A program made the translations under genes and the position numbers. DNA of 33,355 nucleotides from Guptibacillus hwajinpoensis (GTDB lineage Bacteria > Bacillota > Bacilli > Bacillales > Bacillaceae_O): the NCBI GenBank assembly GCA_016841765.1, contig JAENYN010000049.1, forward strand, positions 1-33,355, given 5' to 3'. Position 1 is the stretch's first letter. Each line of letters opens with the position of its first letter. Below, piece by piece: positions 1 to 8,618 of the stretch. Under the pieces are notes generated by a model, which saw only the letters and a program-made list of their open reading frames with translations, was not told the origin of the DNA and made no database searches.

Positions 1-60
1 GAAAGCGAGTGTCTGCAGCGCAATGGAACGAACTTGTTTTTTCAGCTTAACTGATTATTA
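1..60 (-). repeat. Fragment of dispersed Bacillaceae-type repeat (inverted copy of 16046-16105)
   Basis: These 60 bases match the reverse complement of 16046-16105 at 57 of 60 positions by eye. The first bases (GAAAGCGAGT..CTG) also match the right part of the repeat at 16186-16368 (GAAAGCGAGTACCTG at 16321). The window therefore opens inside a repeat copy that continues off the left edge. No coding function is visible. Confidence 0.8.
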
Positions 61-483
61 GTAAACAGTATTACGTTGAATAGATATTTTTCGTCTCTAT
101 TCATGACTTATTTAGTTATGTCCCAACCTCTTTCTTTTTGCCATATGGCTCTGTTATAGTCAATGTTGCTATTCAGCAGCAAAGTATATTTCCCCTATTT
201 GGCTTATCAAACTAACGCACCCTGAGCCTCGGCGCCAAATTGCACACCATTAGTATGTCCGCAGGCAAGAATGGGAAGGATAAAGCGGTGTGCCTGTATG
301 AAAGCGGCCGCTATCGTCTATAGCAATTTACCAATGCATGTCTCTGACATGATAGTACACGTCCCTCTGAAAAAATCGGTTTAAAGCTAGCAAGACCAAA
401 GATCATTTGCATATTTGCCAAATAGCTACGATAATGAAAGTACAAGAAGATGCCGATTAAGAGAAATAAGGGGGCTTGCTGTA
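61..483. other. Gene-free stretch with one isolated repeat terminus
   Basis: I see no plausible gene here on either strand. The only recognisable item is at 147-168: GGCTCTGTTATAGTCAATG and the next bases nearly match the left terminus of the repeat element at 16186-16208. It may be a solo end left after decay of a repeat copy. The rest (about 170-460) shows no clear promoter, terminator or RNA structure that I can support. A ribosome site for the next gene lies at about 467-474. Confidence 0.6.
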
Positions 484-1329
484 ATGTTATCCAACCAGGA
501 GCAAAACGTCATCTCATCCATTAAAGAATGGGAAAATAAAAATCGGGAATATTATCCGACAGACTTTGAAAATATGTATAATGCCTGGATGGAAACGGGT
601 TTCGGGCGAATTGCCCCTTCTGTCAGAAGGCGGTTTTTCAATAGTCTTGATACGATCCTCTTTCATTTGCACGGAATGATTCAGGGGTCCCAGCTGCAGA
701 TGGATGCCAGAAACCGCATTCTGTCGACGGCACGAATTTTCGATAAAAGCATCAACGATATCCAGGACATGAAAGAGCTCTCAATCGAACAGCTTTCATA
801 CATAGCAGAACAGCAGATTGCCAAGCATAGGATGTATGCATTTGCACAAGGCGGGGTGTCCGGAACAGGCGGGATTCTGACACTTGGCCTCGATATCCCT
901 GCTCTGACAGCCCTTAATTTACGGGCTGTCCAGCTGATTGCGATGACATACGGCTATGACGTCAATTATCCGCGCGAGATGATGATTTCCCTGAAAGTGT
1001 TCCATGCTTCGACGTTGCCAAAACATCTCCAATATGAGGGGTGGCAGCAGCTGAAAGGTGAAATGGAAAACGGCAGCGGGACATTCTGGTATGAAGGTGA
1101 GGAAGACCTGACAGACGAAACGTGGATGAATGAGCCGCTTAAACAGATTGCAAAAATCATGTTCATTTCAATGTTCAGGAAGAAGCTGATCCAGGGGATA
1201 CCCCTTCTCGGGATGGCGGCCGGCGCAGCGATGAATTACCAGCTATCAAGACAGGTAACAGAATATGCCCATCGGTTTTACAAGCTTCGGTATCTGCATG
1301 ACATAAACGAAGAAATTGCCGAGCAGTAA
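484..1329 (+). CDS. EcsC family protein
   Basis: This 281-residue protein belongs to the EcsC family, named after the third gene of the B. subtilis ecsABC locus. The molecular role of the family is not established. The recognisable core is a Gly-rich segment GGVSGTGGILTLGLDIPAL followed by a LRAVQLIA..YGYD stretch in the middle of the protein. A hydrophobic Gly/Ala-rich stretch near the C-terminus (IQGIPLLGMAAGAAM) suggests membrane association. I chose the ATG at 484 because TAAGGGGGC lies about 9 bases upstream. An upstream in-frame TTG at 415 has no ribosome site. moaB starts 29 bases after the stop, so the two genes are probably co-transcribed, although no functional link is evident. Confidence 0.8.
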   Translation: MLSNQEQNVISSIKEWENKNREYYPTDFENMYNAWMETGFGRIAPSVRRRFFNSLDTILFHLHGMIQGSQLQMDARNRILSTARIFDKSINDIQDMKELSIEQLSYIAEQQIAKHRMYAFAQGGVSGTGGILTLGLDIPALTALNLRAVQLIAMTYGYDVNYPREMMISLKVFHASTLPKHLQYEGWQQLKGEMENGSGTFWYEGEEDLTDETWMNEPLKQIAKIMFISMFRKKLIQGIPLLGMAAGAAMNYQLSRQVTEYAHRFYKLRYLHDINEEIAEQ

Positions 1330-1358
1330 CATTACTAGTCGGAAAGGCGGGAAAATTC

Positions 1359-1874
1359 ATGTCTGTACACGAGCATAAAGCGGAAGCGCCAGATAAAGTA
1401 CGCTGCAAAGTCATCACAGTCAGTGATACACGGACTAAAGAAACCGACAAAAGCGGAAAACGGATGATCGAGTATCTTGAAGCGGAGGGCCACGAAGTCA
1501 CGGCTTATGAAATTGTGAAAGATGAGCCTATACCAATCCGGTCCGCCATACTTGACGGGTGTGAAGACAGCCGCATTGATGTCATCCTTACAAACGGGGG
1601 AACGGGCATTGCGTACCGGGATGTGACCATCGAAACTGTCTCCCAGCTGCTCGATAAAGAAATGGTCGGGTTTGGGGAACTGTTCCGGATGCTGAGCTAC
1701 ACCGAAGATATCGGGTCGGCGGCAATCTTATCAAGGGCCATAGCCGGTACCGCCATGAATACAGCGGTATTTTCAACACCAGGTTCATCCGGTGCGGTCA
1801 AACTGGCCATGGAAAAGCTTATTTTACCGGAAATCACCCATGTTGTGCGGGAGCTTCGCAAAGATCAGCCATAA
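1359..1874 (+). CDS. moaB: Molybdenum cofactor biosynthesis protein MoaB
   Basis: MoaB belongs to the MoaB/MogA family of molybdopterin-binding proteins and takes part in adenylylation of molybdopterin before molybdenum insertion in the cytosol. The 171-residue length is typical. The fold starts with a strand rich in S/T-D-T-R (VSDTRTKETDKSG). The family motif TNGGTGIAYRDVTIETV lies near residues 78-94, and a conserved PGSSGAVKLAM segment follows near residue 142. An AAAGGCGG ribosome site precedes the ATG. It follows the EcsC gene closely and ends just before a strong terminator at 1881-1913. In B. subtilis and relatives moaB also lies next to argGH, which supports the call. No other molybdenum cofactor genes are in this window. 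Confidence 0.93.
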   Translation: MSVHEHKAEAPDKVRCKVITVSDTRTKETDKSGKRMIEYLEAEGHEVTAYEIVKDEPIPIRSAILDGCEDSRIDVILTNGGTGIAYRDVTIETVSQLLDKEMVGFGELFRMLSYTEDIGSAAILSRAIAGTAMNTAVFSTPGSSGAVKLAMEKLILPEITHVVRELRKDQP

Positions 1875-1880
1875 GGCAGC

Positions 1881-1913
1881 AAAAAAACCAGGGGAAGATC
1901 CCTGGTTTTTTTG
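1881..1913. terminator. Rho-independent terminator after moaB
   Basis: A perfect stem AAAAAAACCAGGG / CCCTGGTTTTTTT with a 6-base loop ends in a run of T. It closes the EcsC-moaB unit. Because both arms carry A/T runs it can also serve the minus-strand gene at 2077-2391. Between here and 2077 I see nothing else. Confidence 0.9.
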
Positions 1914-2076
1914 TTTCTTTCAAACGGATATCCATATAGCCGGAATCCATAAAAGTCAGGCAGGAAAGGGAAGCCGGCGTCATCATGGGATGACCCTCTC
2001 CGGCAAAAGCGCTTACCGGTAAATGACCGCTCATGGATATACAGCTGACCTTTGCCCGATCCATTTCATTATTAAA

Positions 2077-2391
2077 TTAATGATGATGCTTTACGGAAAC
2101 TTCTTCGTTTGTACGATACCAGATCCACAAGTCATTAATGGTGGAAGCAATATCAGCGATTTCCCTGGTGATGGAGCAGCTCTTGTGGAAATTTTCCTCA
2201 TTTTCGAGGCTGGCTTGCTTTTTGTTGATGACGGCTTCCAGTTCTTTGATGCGGTCCGGTATAACGCCCCTGATTTTTTCCCACTCCAATAAAATGGATT
2301 CCTGGACTTCAGGTTCGTACTGTTCCCAAGTCCCGGAGAGCAGCGGAAGGCGGATGCCGAGCCTCTCGTTATATACGAAGTAATTATTCAT
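2077..2391 (-). CDS. Conserved-looking small protein, function unknown
   Basis: This minus-strand gene encodes 104 residues starting MNNYFVYNERLG. The start is set by GGAGGGG placed 6 bases before the ATG at 2391. An upstream TTG at 2406 overlaps that ribosome site and is not credible. The protein is soluble and acidic. It has a predicted helical middle (EWEKIRGVIPDRIKELEAVINKK), no signal peptide and no membrane segment, and it ends in three histidines. I do not recognise a domain. It stands alone between convergent moaB and divergent argG. The ribosome site and normal composition make it a real gene, but no role can be assigned. Confidence 0.7.
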   Translation of the reverse strand: MNNYFVYNERLGIRLPLLSGTWEQYEPEVQESILLEWEKIRGVIPDRIKELEAVINKKQASLENEENFHKSCSITREIADIASTINDLWIWYRTNEEVSVKHHH

Positions 2392-2482
2392 TGTATTCCC
2401 CTCCAAATCTCATTTTACAAGAATTATGGTTTGGGTGCGAACAAGGAAATGAATTTTTCTTGATATTTTTATTAGAAAGTTC

Positions 2483-2511
2483 TTGAAAAGAGGAGCAAAA
2501 CTTGTTAGAGT
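2483..2511 (+). promoter_or_regulatory. Candidate promoter of argGH
   Basis: TTGAAA at 2483-2488 is followed after 17 bases by TAGAGT at 2506-2511. The -10 matches consensus at only four of six positions, so this is the best candidate I see rather than a firm call. It lies 60 to 110 bases upstream of the two ARG boxes. Confidence 0.35.
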
Positions 2512-2572
2512 GAATAACATATTAACCGAAAACGGCTAAACGGCCAGTTTAATCGTTATTTTTTTGCACTAA

Positions 2573-2610
2573 ATTGCATAAAAATCATAATGTATGCATA
2601 TTTATTCTAA
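2573..2610 (+). promoter_or_regulatory. Tandem ARG boxes (ArgR/AhrC operator) before argG
   Basis: Two 18-bp sites lie side by side, 2573-2590 (ATTGCATAAAAATCATAA) and 2593-2610 (TATGCATATTTATTCTAA), separated by 2 bp. The second fits the ArgR/AhrC pattern TNTGNATWWWWATNCANA at all but one position and the first is a weaker match. Paired boxes separated by 2-3 bp are the usual architecture bound by one ArgR/AhrC hexamer. Their position just before the argG ribosome site suggests arginine-dependent repression of argGH. The regulator gene is not in the window. Confidence 0.7.
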
Positions 2611-2625
2611 AAGGGGTTGGATGGA

Positions 2626-3828
2626 TTGAACAAGAAAGTGGTATTGGCTTATTCAGGCGGTCTCGACACATCAGTGGCAATCAAATGGCTTCAGGATAAA
2701 GGGTACCGTGTCATCGCACTTTGCCTTGATGTAGGTGAAGGAAAAGATCTTGCTTTTATTGAAGAAAAGGCCTTGAAAGTCGGAGCGGAAAAATCAATCG
2801 TCGTCGATGCGAAGAAGGAATTCGCCGATGAATTTGCCCTGACAGCTTTACAGGCCCACGCCCTATATGAAGAAAAGTATCCGCTGGTGTCGGCGTTGTC
2901 GCGCCCGCTTATTTCCAAGAAGCTGGTTGAAGTGGCTGAACAAGAAGGCGCTCAGGCTGTTGCCCACGGCTGTACAGGGAAAGGCAATGATCAGGTCCGT
3001 TTCGAAGTGTCCATCATGGCACTGAATCCGGAGCTTGAAATTTTGACGCCTGTGAGAGATTGGCACTGGTCCAGAGATGAAGAAATCCAATATGCCAAAG
3101 AGAATGGAATTCCGATCCCGATCGATTTAGACAATCCGTATTCCATTGATCAGAACTTGTGGGGAAGAAGCAATGAGTGCGGGGTGCTGGAAGATCCGTG
3201 GCAGGCTCCGCCGGAAGGTGCTTACGATTTGACGGCTCCCCTGGAAATGACACCGGATGAAGCCGAAGTAATCGAACTTGAATTTGAGCAGGGCATTCCT
3301 GTTTCAATAGACGGCATTAACATGTCTCTTGATGATTTGATCCTTGAGTTGAATAAGACTGCTGGAAAGCATGGTGTTGGAAGGATTGATCATGTTGAAA
3401 ACCGCCTTGTCGGCATCAAATCACGTGAAATCTATGAAACGCCAGGTGCATTGACACTCCTGAAGGCGCATAAAGAGCTTGAAGATATCACTTTGACAAA
3501 AGAAACGGCACACTTCAAGCCGATTGTCGGCCAGAAGCTGTCGGAACTCATTTATAACGGGCTATGGTATTCACCTTTGCGCGAGGCGCTGACCGCATTC
3601 CTGAAGGAAACCCAGAAAAAAGTGACGGGCACTGTCCGTGTCAAGCTGTTTAAAGGGCATGCGATTGTGGAAGGACGTAAATCCCCGCATTCTCTGTATG
3701 ATGAAAAACTTGCGACATACAGTGCTGAAGATGCGTTTGAACATGAAGCGGCCAAAGGGTTCATTGAACTCTGGGGACTCCCGACAAAGGTATACAGCAG
3801 CCTTCATCAGAAGAAGGTGAAAGCATGA
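2626..3828 (+). CDS. argG: Argininosuccinate synthase
   Basis: ArgG joins citrulline and aspartate using ATP to give argininosuccinate, the penultimate step of arginine synthesis, in the cytosol. The 400-residue protein opens with the PP-loop ATP-binding motif [16 protein letters not shown]. It also carries [13 protein letters not shown] and the segment [22 protein letters not shown], all diagnostic of the family. I chose the TTG at 2626 ([11 protein letters not shown]): AAAGGGG lies about 9 bases upstream and the length then matches the family. A TTG at 2617 overlaps the ribosome site. It overlaps argH by 4 bases, so the two are translationally coupled. Two ARG boxes upstream indicate control by arginine. 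Confidence 0.96.
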   Translation: MNKKVVLAYSGGLDTSVAIKWLQDKGYRVIALCLDVGEGKDLAFIEEKALKVGAEKSIVVDAKKEFADEFALTALQAHALYEEKYPLVSALSRPLISKKLVEVAEQEGAQAVAHGCTGKGNDQVRFEVSIMALNPELEILTPVRDWHWSRDEEIQYAKENGIPIPIDLDNPYSIDQNLWGRSNECGVLEDPWQAPPEGAYDLTAPLEMTPDEAEVIELEFEQGIPVSIDGINMSLDDLILELNKTAGKHGVGRIDHVENRLVGIKSREIYETPGALTLLKAHKELEDITLTKETAHFKPIVGQKLSELIYNGLWYSPLREALTAFLKETQKKVTGTVRVKLFKGHAIVEGRKSPHSLYDEKLATYSAEDAFEHEAAKGFIELWGLPTKVYSSLHQKKVKA

Positions 3829-5198
3829 CAAAATTGTGGGGCGGACGGTTTGAAAAAAGTGCAGAAGAATGGGTCGACGAATTCGGCGCTTCCATACCGT
3901 TTGACCGGGAACTTGCCATCCAGGACATCACCGGCAGTCTCGCCCACGTAAGAATGCTCAATAAAACAGGTGTATTAAAAACCGAAGAAGCTGACATGAT
4001 CAAGCAGGGTTTGCAAACCCTGCTTGAAAAAGCGAAGGACGGCAAACTGGAGTACGAAGTCAAGTATGAAGATATCCATCTGAATATCGAAAAACTGCTG
4101 ATAGACGAAATCGGCCCAGTGGGTGGCAAGCTTCATACAGGCAGGAGCCGCAATGACCAGGTTGCCACTGATATGCACCTGTATTTACGGGAGGAGAGCG
4201 AGGAAATCCTTGCAGGCATAGATCATTTGCAGAAGGCGCTGTACACACAGGCAGAACAGCACGTTGAAACGGTTCTGCCAGGATACACACATATGCAGCG
4301 GGCCCAGCCGATTTCATTCGCCCACCATCTGCTTGCCTACTTCTGGATGTTCCAGCGCGATAAGGAGCGAATGGGTGAAGCGATGAAACGGATCAACCGC
4401 TCCCCACTTGGTGCAGGGGCGCTTGCCGGGACAACATTCCCGATTGACCGTGAATATACTGCTGAGCTCCTTGGTTTTGACGGGATTTATGAAAACAGTC
4501 TTGATGCCGTAAGTGACCGAGATTTTATTGTGGAATTTTTGAGCAATGCATCGCTCGCGATGACGCACTTATCCAGATTTTGTGAAGAACTGATTTTATG
4601 GTCCACCCAGGAATTCCAATTCATCGAGCTGGACGATGCGTTTGCGACGGGCAGCAGCATCATGCCGCAAAAGAAGAATCCGGATATGGCCGAATTGATC
4701 CGCGGGAAGACAGGAAGGGTTTATGGCCACTTGATGGGACTGTTGACCGTTTTGAAAGGAACTCCGCTCGCTTACAACAAAGATATGCAAGAAGATAAAG
4801 AAGGCATGTTCGATACGGTGAAAACATTGAAAGGTTCACTGAAGATTATGGCTGGCATGATTGAGACGATGACGGTGAAAACCGGCCAGATGGCTAACGC
4901 CACCCGCCAGGACTTTTCCAACGCAACTGAATTGGCCGACTATCTGGCTGCGAAAGGAATGCCATTCCGCGACGCGCATGAAACAGTCGGTAAAATTGTT
5001 CTTTATTGCATTAAAGAAGGAATTTACCTGGCTGATGTCAACATGGACAAGTATAAGGAGATGTCATCACTTTTTGATGAGGACATTTACGAAGTATTGA
5101 AACCGGAGACAGCTGTCGCCCGCCGGAACAGTGCAGGGGGTACCGGGTTCGAAGCGGTCCGTGAGCAACTGAATCTAGCCTCTGACTGTCTTGATTAA
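3825..5198 (+). CDS. argH: Argininosuccinate lyase
   Basis: ArgH splits argininosuccinate into arginine and fumarate, the last step of arginine synthesis. It is a cytosolic homotetramer of the fumarase/aspartase superfamily. The 457-residue length is standard. It begins [11 protein letters not shown], carries [13 protein letters not shown] and [13 protein letters not shown], and contains the superfamily signature [12 protein letters not shown], whose serine lies on the flexible catalytic loop. The start ATG overlaps the argG stop (ATGA). A terminator at 5226-5256 follows, so argG-argH form a two-gene operon. I see nothing abnormal. Confidence 0.96.
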   Translation: MTKLWGGRFEKSAEEWVDEFGASIPFDRELAIQDITGSLAHVRMLNKTGVLKTEEADMIKQGLQTLLEKAKDGKLEYEVKYEDIHLNIEKLLIDEIGPVGGKLHTGRSRNDQVATDMHLYLREESEEILAGIDHLQKALYTQAEQHVETVLPGYTHMQRAQPISFAHHLLAYFWMFQRDKERMGEAMKRINRSPLGAGALAGTTFPIDREYTAELLGFDGIYENSLDAVSDRDFIVEFLSNASLAMTHLSRFCEELILWSTQEFQFIELDDAFATGSSIMPQKKNPDMAELIRGKTGRVYGHLMGLLTVLKGTPLAYNKDMQEDKEGMFDTVKTLKGSLKIMAGMIETMTVKTGQMANATRQDFSNATELADYLAAKGMPFRDAHETVGKIVLYCIKEGIYLADVNMDKYKEMSSLFDEDIYEVLKPETAVARRNSAGGTGFEAVREQLNLASDCLD

Positions 5199-5225
5199 GA
5201 AGTGATAGAAATTGCATAAGAAAGC

Positions 5226-5256
5226 AAAAAAGAACCGGGATTTCCGGTTCTTTTTA
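5226..5256. terminator. Bidirectional terminator between argH and the stress protein gene
   Basis: The stem AAAAAGAACCGG / CCGGTTCTTTTT with a 5-base loop ends in T5. The A run on the other side makes it usable in both directions. It sits between two convergent genes. Confidence 0.9.
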
Positions 5257-5266
5257 TATGATGCAG

Positions 5267-5710
5267 TTAATTTTCGTTTCTGACAATCAGCACATCGCAT
5301 TTGGCATAACGGGTGATATGCTCCGATACACTTCCGATAAAGAAGCGCTCGACCGCATTCAGCCCGGTTGCTCCAGCGACAATCAAATCCGCATCGAACT
5401 TCGGAGCAATGTACTTTGCGATTTTCACTTTTGGGGATCCGTACTCGATATGAAGTTTCACATGATGAAGACCGGCTTCTTCCGCTTCTTTTTTATACTC
5501 GGACAATAGTTCTTCGGCGTATTCTTCTGCCTGTTCGGCGATTTGGCGGTCATATGCCTCGACCGTTGCAAATGTACGTGTATCAACAACATGAGTGATG
5601 ACCAGAGTCGCATCATTCCGTTTTGCAATCTGTACCGCTTTTTTAAAAGCACACTCTGCCTCTTTGGAACCATCGACCGCGACGAGAATATTATTATACG
5701 TAAAACTCAC
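5267..5710 (-). CDS. Universal stress protein, UspA family
   Basis: This 147-residue single-domain Usp is probably an ATP-binding cytosolic homodimer. It starts with the typical NILVAVDGS strand-loop, where the Asp contacts adenine in ATP-binding members. The nucleotide-binding motif G-2x-G-9x-G-S appears as GATGLNAVERFFIGSVSEHI in the C-terminal third. The GTG start at 5710 is supported by AAGGGGG 8 bases upstream. A TATAAT (reverse of 5754-5759) gives a candidate -10 with a 5' leader near 40 bases. It is monocistronic and convergent with argH. Relatives in B. subtilis include YxiE and NhaX, but I cannot assign an orthologue or a specific stress. Confidence 0.92.
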   Translation of the reverse strand: MSFTYNNILVAVDGSKEAECAFKKAVQIAKRNDATLVITHVVDTRTFATVEAYDRQIAEQAEEYAEELLSEYKKEAEEAGLHHVKLHIEYGSPKVKIAKYIAPKFDADLIVAGATGLNAVERFFIGSVSEHITRYAKCDVLIVRNEN

Positions 5711-5891
5711 CGTTTATTCCCCCTTCATATACGAATATCCTTTCCCTGCCTTTATTATATCATTCAGCAGGCCGGAAAAAGTTTCATCTATTTGAATAAA
5801 TTGAACAAAAGATGAACGAAGAATGGTTAAATAATCCCCCTATCATCACCGATTTTTGTAAAACCTGATAAAAGTAAATGTAAGCGGGATA

Positions 5892-5900
5892 TGCTAAAAT
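5892..5900 (+). promoter_or_regulatory. Candidate extended -10 promoter for the SDR gene
   Basis: TG-n-TAAAAT (TG at 5892-5893, TAAAAT at 5895-5900) fits an extended -10. No good -35 is seen at the right distance. If used, the transcript would run through the whole hairpin array at 5920-6067 before the SDR gene. Confidence 0.4.
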
Positions 5901-5919
5901 GAAATGCATGCATGAGGGT

Positions 5920-6067
5920 TCAGTGCCTGTAATTCATGCTCTGCTTTCATTATAGGCACGAGAACCCAGCTGCCGTGCCTATAATGGATGTCCTTGTCTG
6001 AATATAGGCACGAGAACCAGACGGCCGTGCCTATAATGGATGAACTGATCCTAATATAGGCACGAGA
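5920..6067. repeat. 52-bp-period tandem array of hairpins
   Basis: TATAGGCACGAGA recurs at 5951, 6003 and 6055, exactly 52 bases apart. Each full unit is a hairpin plus a spacer. Hairpin 1 has a perfect 13-bp stem (5948-5960 with 5974-5986) and a 13-base loop. Hairpin 2 has a 10-bp core stem (6003-6012 with 6026-6035) and again a 13-base loop. A degenerate right arm of a preceding unit is at 5921-5937 and a left arm without partner is at 6055-6064. The array ends 6 bases before the SDR ribosome site GGGAGG. It lacks T runs, so it is not a set of terminators. Confidence 0.85.
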
Positions 6068-6087
6068 TCCTTAAGGGAGGCGGAACT

Positions 6088-6849
6088 ATGCAGCATGCCA
6101 TGATTACTGCCGGGTCAAAAGGTCTTGGAAAAAAAGTGACCGAAGCATTACTCCGCAAAGGATGCTCAGTAACCATCAATTATCGAAGCGATATGAACGC
6201 AGTCGAAAAGCTGAAGCGTGAATTTCCAGATGCCGGTGATCGGCTTCACTTTGTCCAGGGGGATGTAACGAAAAGGCAAGATATCGAACGCATGGTGAAG
6301 GAAGTGAAAGAGAAGTTCGGGCGTATTGACTTTTTGATCAATAATGCCGGGCCATACATATTTGAGCGAAAAAAACTTGCCGACTATTCTATGGATGAGT
6401 GGGATGAAATGATAAACGGCAATTTGAGTTCTGTATTCCTTCTGGTTAAAGAAGCGATTCCCATGATGAGAAAACAGCAATTCGGCCGTATCATCACGTA
6501 TGGATTTCAGGGTGCCGGCACTGCACCGGGCTGGATATATCGATCAGCTTTCAGCGCGGCTAAAGTCGGCCTTGTCTCACTTACAAAGACGATTGCAATC
6601 GAAGAGGCGGAACACGGTATCACCGCCAATATGATTTGTCCCGGGAATATTCTTGGAGAAATGAAAGAAGCATCGATTGCGGATGCAAGAAAGGTGAACG
6701 ACGAGAACAGCACCCCAATCGGCAGATCTGGAACAGGTGAGGATATTGCGAGAACAATCCTATTCTTATGTGAACAGGATTCGGACATGGTGACGGGGTC
6801 AATCATTGAGGTAACAGGTGCTCTTGACGTGGTCCATCGTTACCGGTAG
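6088..6849 (+). CDS. SDR-family protein, YtkK-like, with altered catalytic residues
   Basis: This 253-residue protein has the short-chain dehydrogenase/reductase fold. The N-terminal cofactor motif is ITAGSKGLG (residues 6-14), followed by DV at 59-60, NNAG at 85-88 and a conserved Asn at 112. The catalytic triad is not normal. The YxxxK tyrosine is phenylalanine (FSAAK, F155 and K159), and the position 13 residues earlier, normally Ser, is Gly in GFQGAG. A tyrosine occurs at 151, four residues early. I recall B. subtilis YtkK having the same features, which would make this a family trait. The protein probably binds NAD(P), but classical reductase chemistry is doubtful. The start is set by GGGAGG before ATG. 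Confidence 0.85.
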   Translation: MQHAMITAGSKGLGKKVTEALLRKGCSVTINYRSDMNAVEKLKREFPDAGDRLHFVQGDVTKRQDIERMVKEVKEKFGRIDFLINNAGPYIFERKKLADYSMDEWDEMINGNLSSVFLLVKEAIPMMRKQQFGRIITYGFQGAGTAPGWIYRSAFSAAKVGLVSLTKTIAIEEAEHGITANMICPGNILGEMKEASIADARKVNDENSTPIGRSGTGEDIARTILFLCEQDSDMVTGSIIEVTGALDVVHRYR

Positions 6850-6896
6850 CTGAATAAATTTCTTCCAGGGACACATCCTATTCGTGAGGTGATACT

Positions 6897-7268
6897 ATGT
6901 TAAAATCAGCGCTATACGGATGTGCCCTGTTTTTTTGCCTGCTTTCCATCCCGCCTGCAGCCAGTGCCGCAGATTACACGGACAGCCTGTCATTTACTGC
7001 TACCATCATTATGAATGGGGAAGAAACGGAATGGGAGTTTCGGAACCCCGATGAATATGAACTGGAAGTCGGTGATAAGGTGATAAAGGGAAAAACTGCG
7101 AAAGAAGCGGTTGTAAAAATATTCAGCCTGCTCGAAATATCAGAAACAGCCAATGTGGAGAATATGGTCAGCACCCTTCACAAGCGGGATTACAAAGAAA
7201 TGGAACGGCTTGATGTAAGATGGATCAACAAAGACGGAAAACTGTTTACCTGGGTATGGGAAAAGTGA
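6897..7268 (+). CDS. Small secreted or cell-wall-associated protein, function unknown
   Basis: The product has 123 residues. The N-terminus is a classical signal peptide: short charged start (MLKSA), hydrophobic core and an AxA cleavage site in PAASAADYT near residues 22-25. The mature part is about 99 residues with charged surface and several Trp. It includes the segment EWEFRNPDEYELEVGDKVIKG and no cysteine, so no lipobox. I do not recognise a domain. A GTGAGGTGATACT ribosome site precedes the ATG, 47 bases after the SDR stop, so it may share the SDR transcript. A terminator at 7277-7309 ends the unit. Confidence 0.75.
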   Translation: MLKSALYGCALFFCLLSIPPAASAADYTDSLSFTATIIMNGEETEWEFRNPDEYELEVGDKVIKGKTAKEAVVKIFSLLEISETANVENMVSTLHKRDYKEMERLDVRWINKDGKLFTWVWEK

Positions 7269-7276
7269 CGTGCAGG

Positions 7277-7309
7277 AAAAAGCCTCTCCGGGTGCGGGGA
7301 GGCTTTTTC
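7277..7309 (+). terminator. Rho-independent terminator
   Basis: The stem AAAAAGCCTCTCC / GGGGAGGCTTTTT with a short loop and a T run directly follows the small secreted protein gene. Confidence 0.9.
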
Positions 7310-7372
7310 AGCAGGGGACTGCTGCATGAAGGCTTACTCTACCAAGTGTTATGAAGAATTTTAAAACTTTGC

Positions 7373-7401
7373 TTTTGGGTTTGCGGCATATTCGCTATAA
7401 T
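7373..7401 (+). promoter_or_regulatory. Candidate promoter of ald
   Basis: A consensus TATAAT at 7396-7401 lies 17 bases after a weak -35 (TTTTGG, 7373-7378). Transcription would begin near 7408, giving a leader of about 95 bases that contains a GC-rich segment with GGCCC and GGGCC arms (7430-7456). AAGGAGGT at 7403-7410 lies at the start point itself, so it is probably not a ribosome site. Confidence 0.5.
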
Positions 7402-7502
7402 GAAGGAGGTAAGTGCTTTCATTTTTTATGGCCCAGCCCGCAGAGCCTCCGGGCCGGCATGTTATGGGATGGGAATTCTACTATGTGAGGAGGAGTGTAC
7501 CC

Positions 7503-8618
7503 ATGCGAATTGGAGTACCAACAGAGATTAAAAATAATGAAAACCGTATTGCAATGACCCCGGCAGGAGTCTTGACACTCGCAGGGGCAGGTCATGATAT
7601 TTATATTGAAAAAGGTGCCGGCCTCGGTTCAGGGTTTACAGATGAACAGTATGTTGAAGCAGGCGCCCACATTGTAGAAACGGCAAAAGAAGCCTGGGAC
7701 CAGGAAATGGTCATGAAAGTGAAAGAACCGCTTCCGGAAGAATACGGATATTTCCGCGAAGGCTTGATCTTATTTACATATCTTCATCTTGCACCAGAAC
7801 CGGACCTGACAAGAGCGCTTGTTGAAAACAAAGTGACAGGCATAGCCTATGAAACGGTCCAGCTGCCAAATGGTTCGCTCCCGCTCCTTACTCCTATGAG
7901 TGAAGTTGCCGGCAGAATGGCAGCACAAATAGGTGCGCAGTTCCTCGAAAAGTCAAAAGGCGGCAAGGGCATCCTTCTTGGTGGAGTGCCAGGTGTGAAA
8001 CGGGGCCGTGTCGCCGTCATCGGCGGCGGAATCGTCGGAACCAATGCGGCGAAAATCGCTATGGGCCTCGGTGCCGATGTGACCATCATCGATTTGAACC
8101 CTGAACGGCTGCGCCAGCTGGATGATATTTTCGGATCGGAAATCAATACGCTGATGTCCAACCCGCTTAACATTGCTGAAGCGGTAAAAGAATCAGACCT
8201 TGTCATTGGTGCTGTCCTCATTCCGGGTGCTAAAGCGCCGCGCCTGGTCAAGGAAGAAATGGTGAAAAACATGCACGAAGGCTCGGTTATTGTCGATGTT
8301 GCCATTGACCAGGGCGGCATTTTTGAAACAACAGACAGGATCACAACTCATGACAACCCGACATATGAAAAGCACGGCGTCCTTCATTACGCAGTGGCCA
8401 ATATGCCAGGAGCCGTGCCGCGCACATCAACTATCGCCCTTACGAATGTCACGGTGCCTTACGCACTGCAAATCGCTAATAAAGGCTATCAGAAAGCCTG
8501 CCGCGATAACGAGGCTATACTCAAAGGGATCAATACACTGAACGGTTATGTGACATACGAAGCAGTTGCAGAAGCGCATGGGCTTGAATACAAAGATGCC
8601 CACTCCATGATTGAATAA
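7503..8618 (+). CDS. ald: Alanine dehydrogenase
   Basis: Ald catalyses NAD-dependent oxidative deamination of L-alanine to pyruvate and ammonia. In Bacillus it serves alanine use and normal sporulation. The 371-residue length is typical. The N-terminus [17 protein letters not shown] carries the substrate-binding Arg15, and Lys74 (KVKEP) and His95 (YLHLAPEP) match catalytic-site residues. The dinucleotide-binding motif is [13 protein letters not shown], and a conserved DQGG follows. The start at 7503 is supported by GGAGGAG 9 bases upstream and by homology. An in-frame open stretch extends back to 7413 but starts at the predicted transcription start and is not likely translated. A terminator at 8787-8820 follows. 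Confidence 0.96.
   Translation: MRIGVPTEIKNNENRIAMTPAGVLTLAGAGHDIYIEKGAGLGSGFTDEQYVEAGAHIVETAKEAWDQEMVMKVKEPLPEEYGYFREGLILFTYLHLAPEPDLTRALVENKVTGIAYETVQLPNGSLPLLTPMSEVAGRMAAQIGAQFLEKSKGGKGILLGGVPGVKRGRVAVIGGGIVGTNAAKIAMGLGADVTIIDLNPERLRQLDDIFGSEINTLMSNPLNIAEAVKESDLVIGAVLIPGAKAPRLVKEEMVKNMHEGSVIVDVAIDQGGIFETTDRITTHDNPTYEKHGVLHYAVANMPGAVPRTSTIALTNVTVPYALQIANKGYQKACRDNEAILKGINTLNGYVTYEAVAEAHGLEYKDAHSMIE

Noticed and set aside
1834-2064. Minus-strand 76-codon frame downstream of moaB
   Set aside because: It runs through the moaB terminator and has no ribosome site before its ATG.
5920-6067. CRISPR array
   Set aside because: Only about three units. Each unit contains its own hairpin with variable loop rather than a short repeat with unique spacers, and no cas genes are present.
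7413-7502. 30-codon N-terminal extension of alanine dehydrogenase
   Set aside because: The GTG at 7413 lies 2 bases from its would-be ribosome site and next to the predicted transcription start. Family proteins begin at [10 protein letters not shown].
7847-8344. A 165-codon open frame antisense to ald
   Set aside because: Shadow of alanine dehydrogenase codon bias, with no ribosome site and low-complexity Pro/Thr/Ser product.
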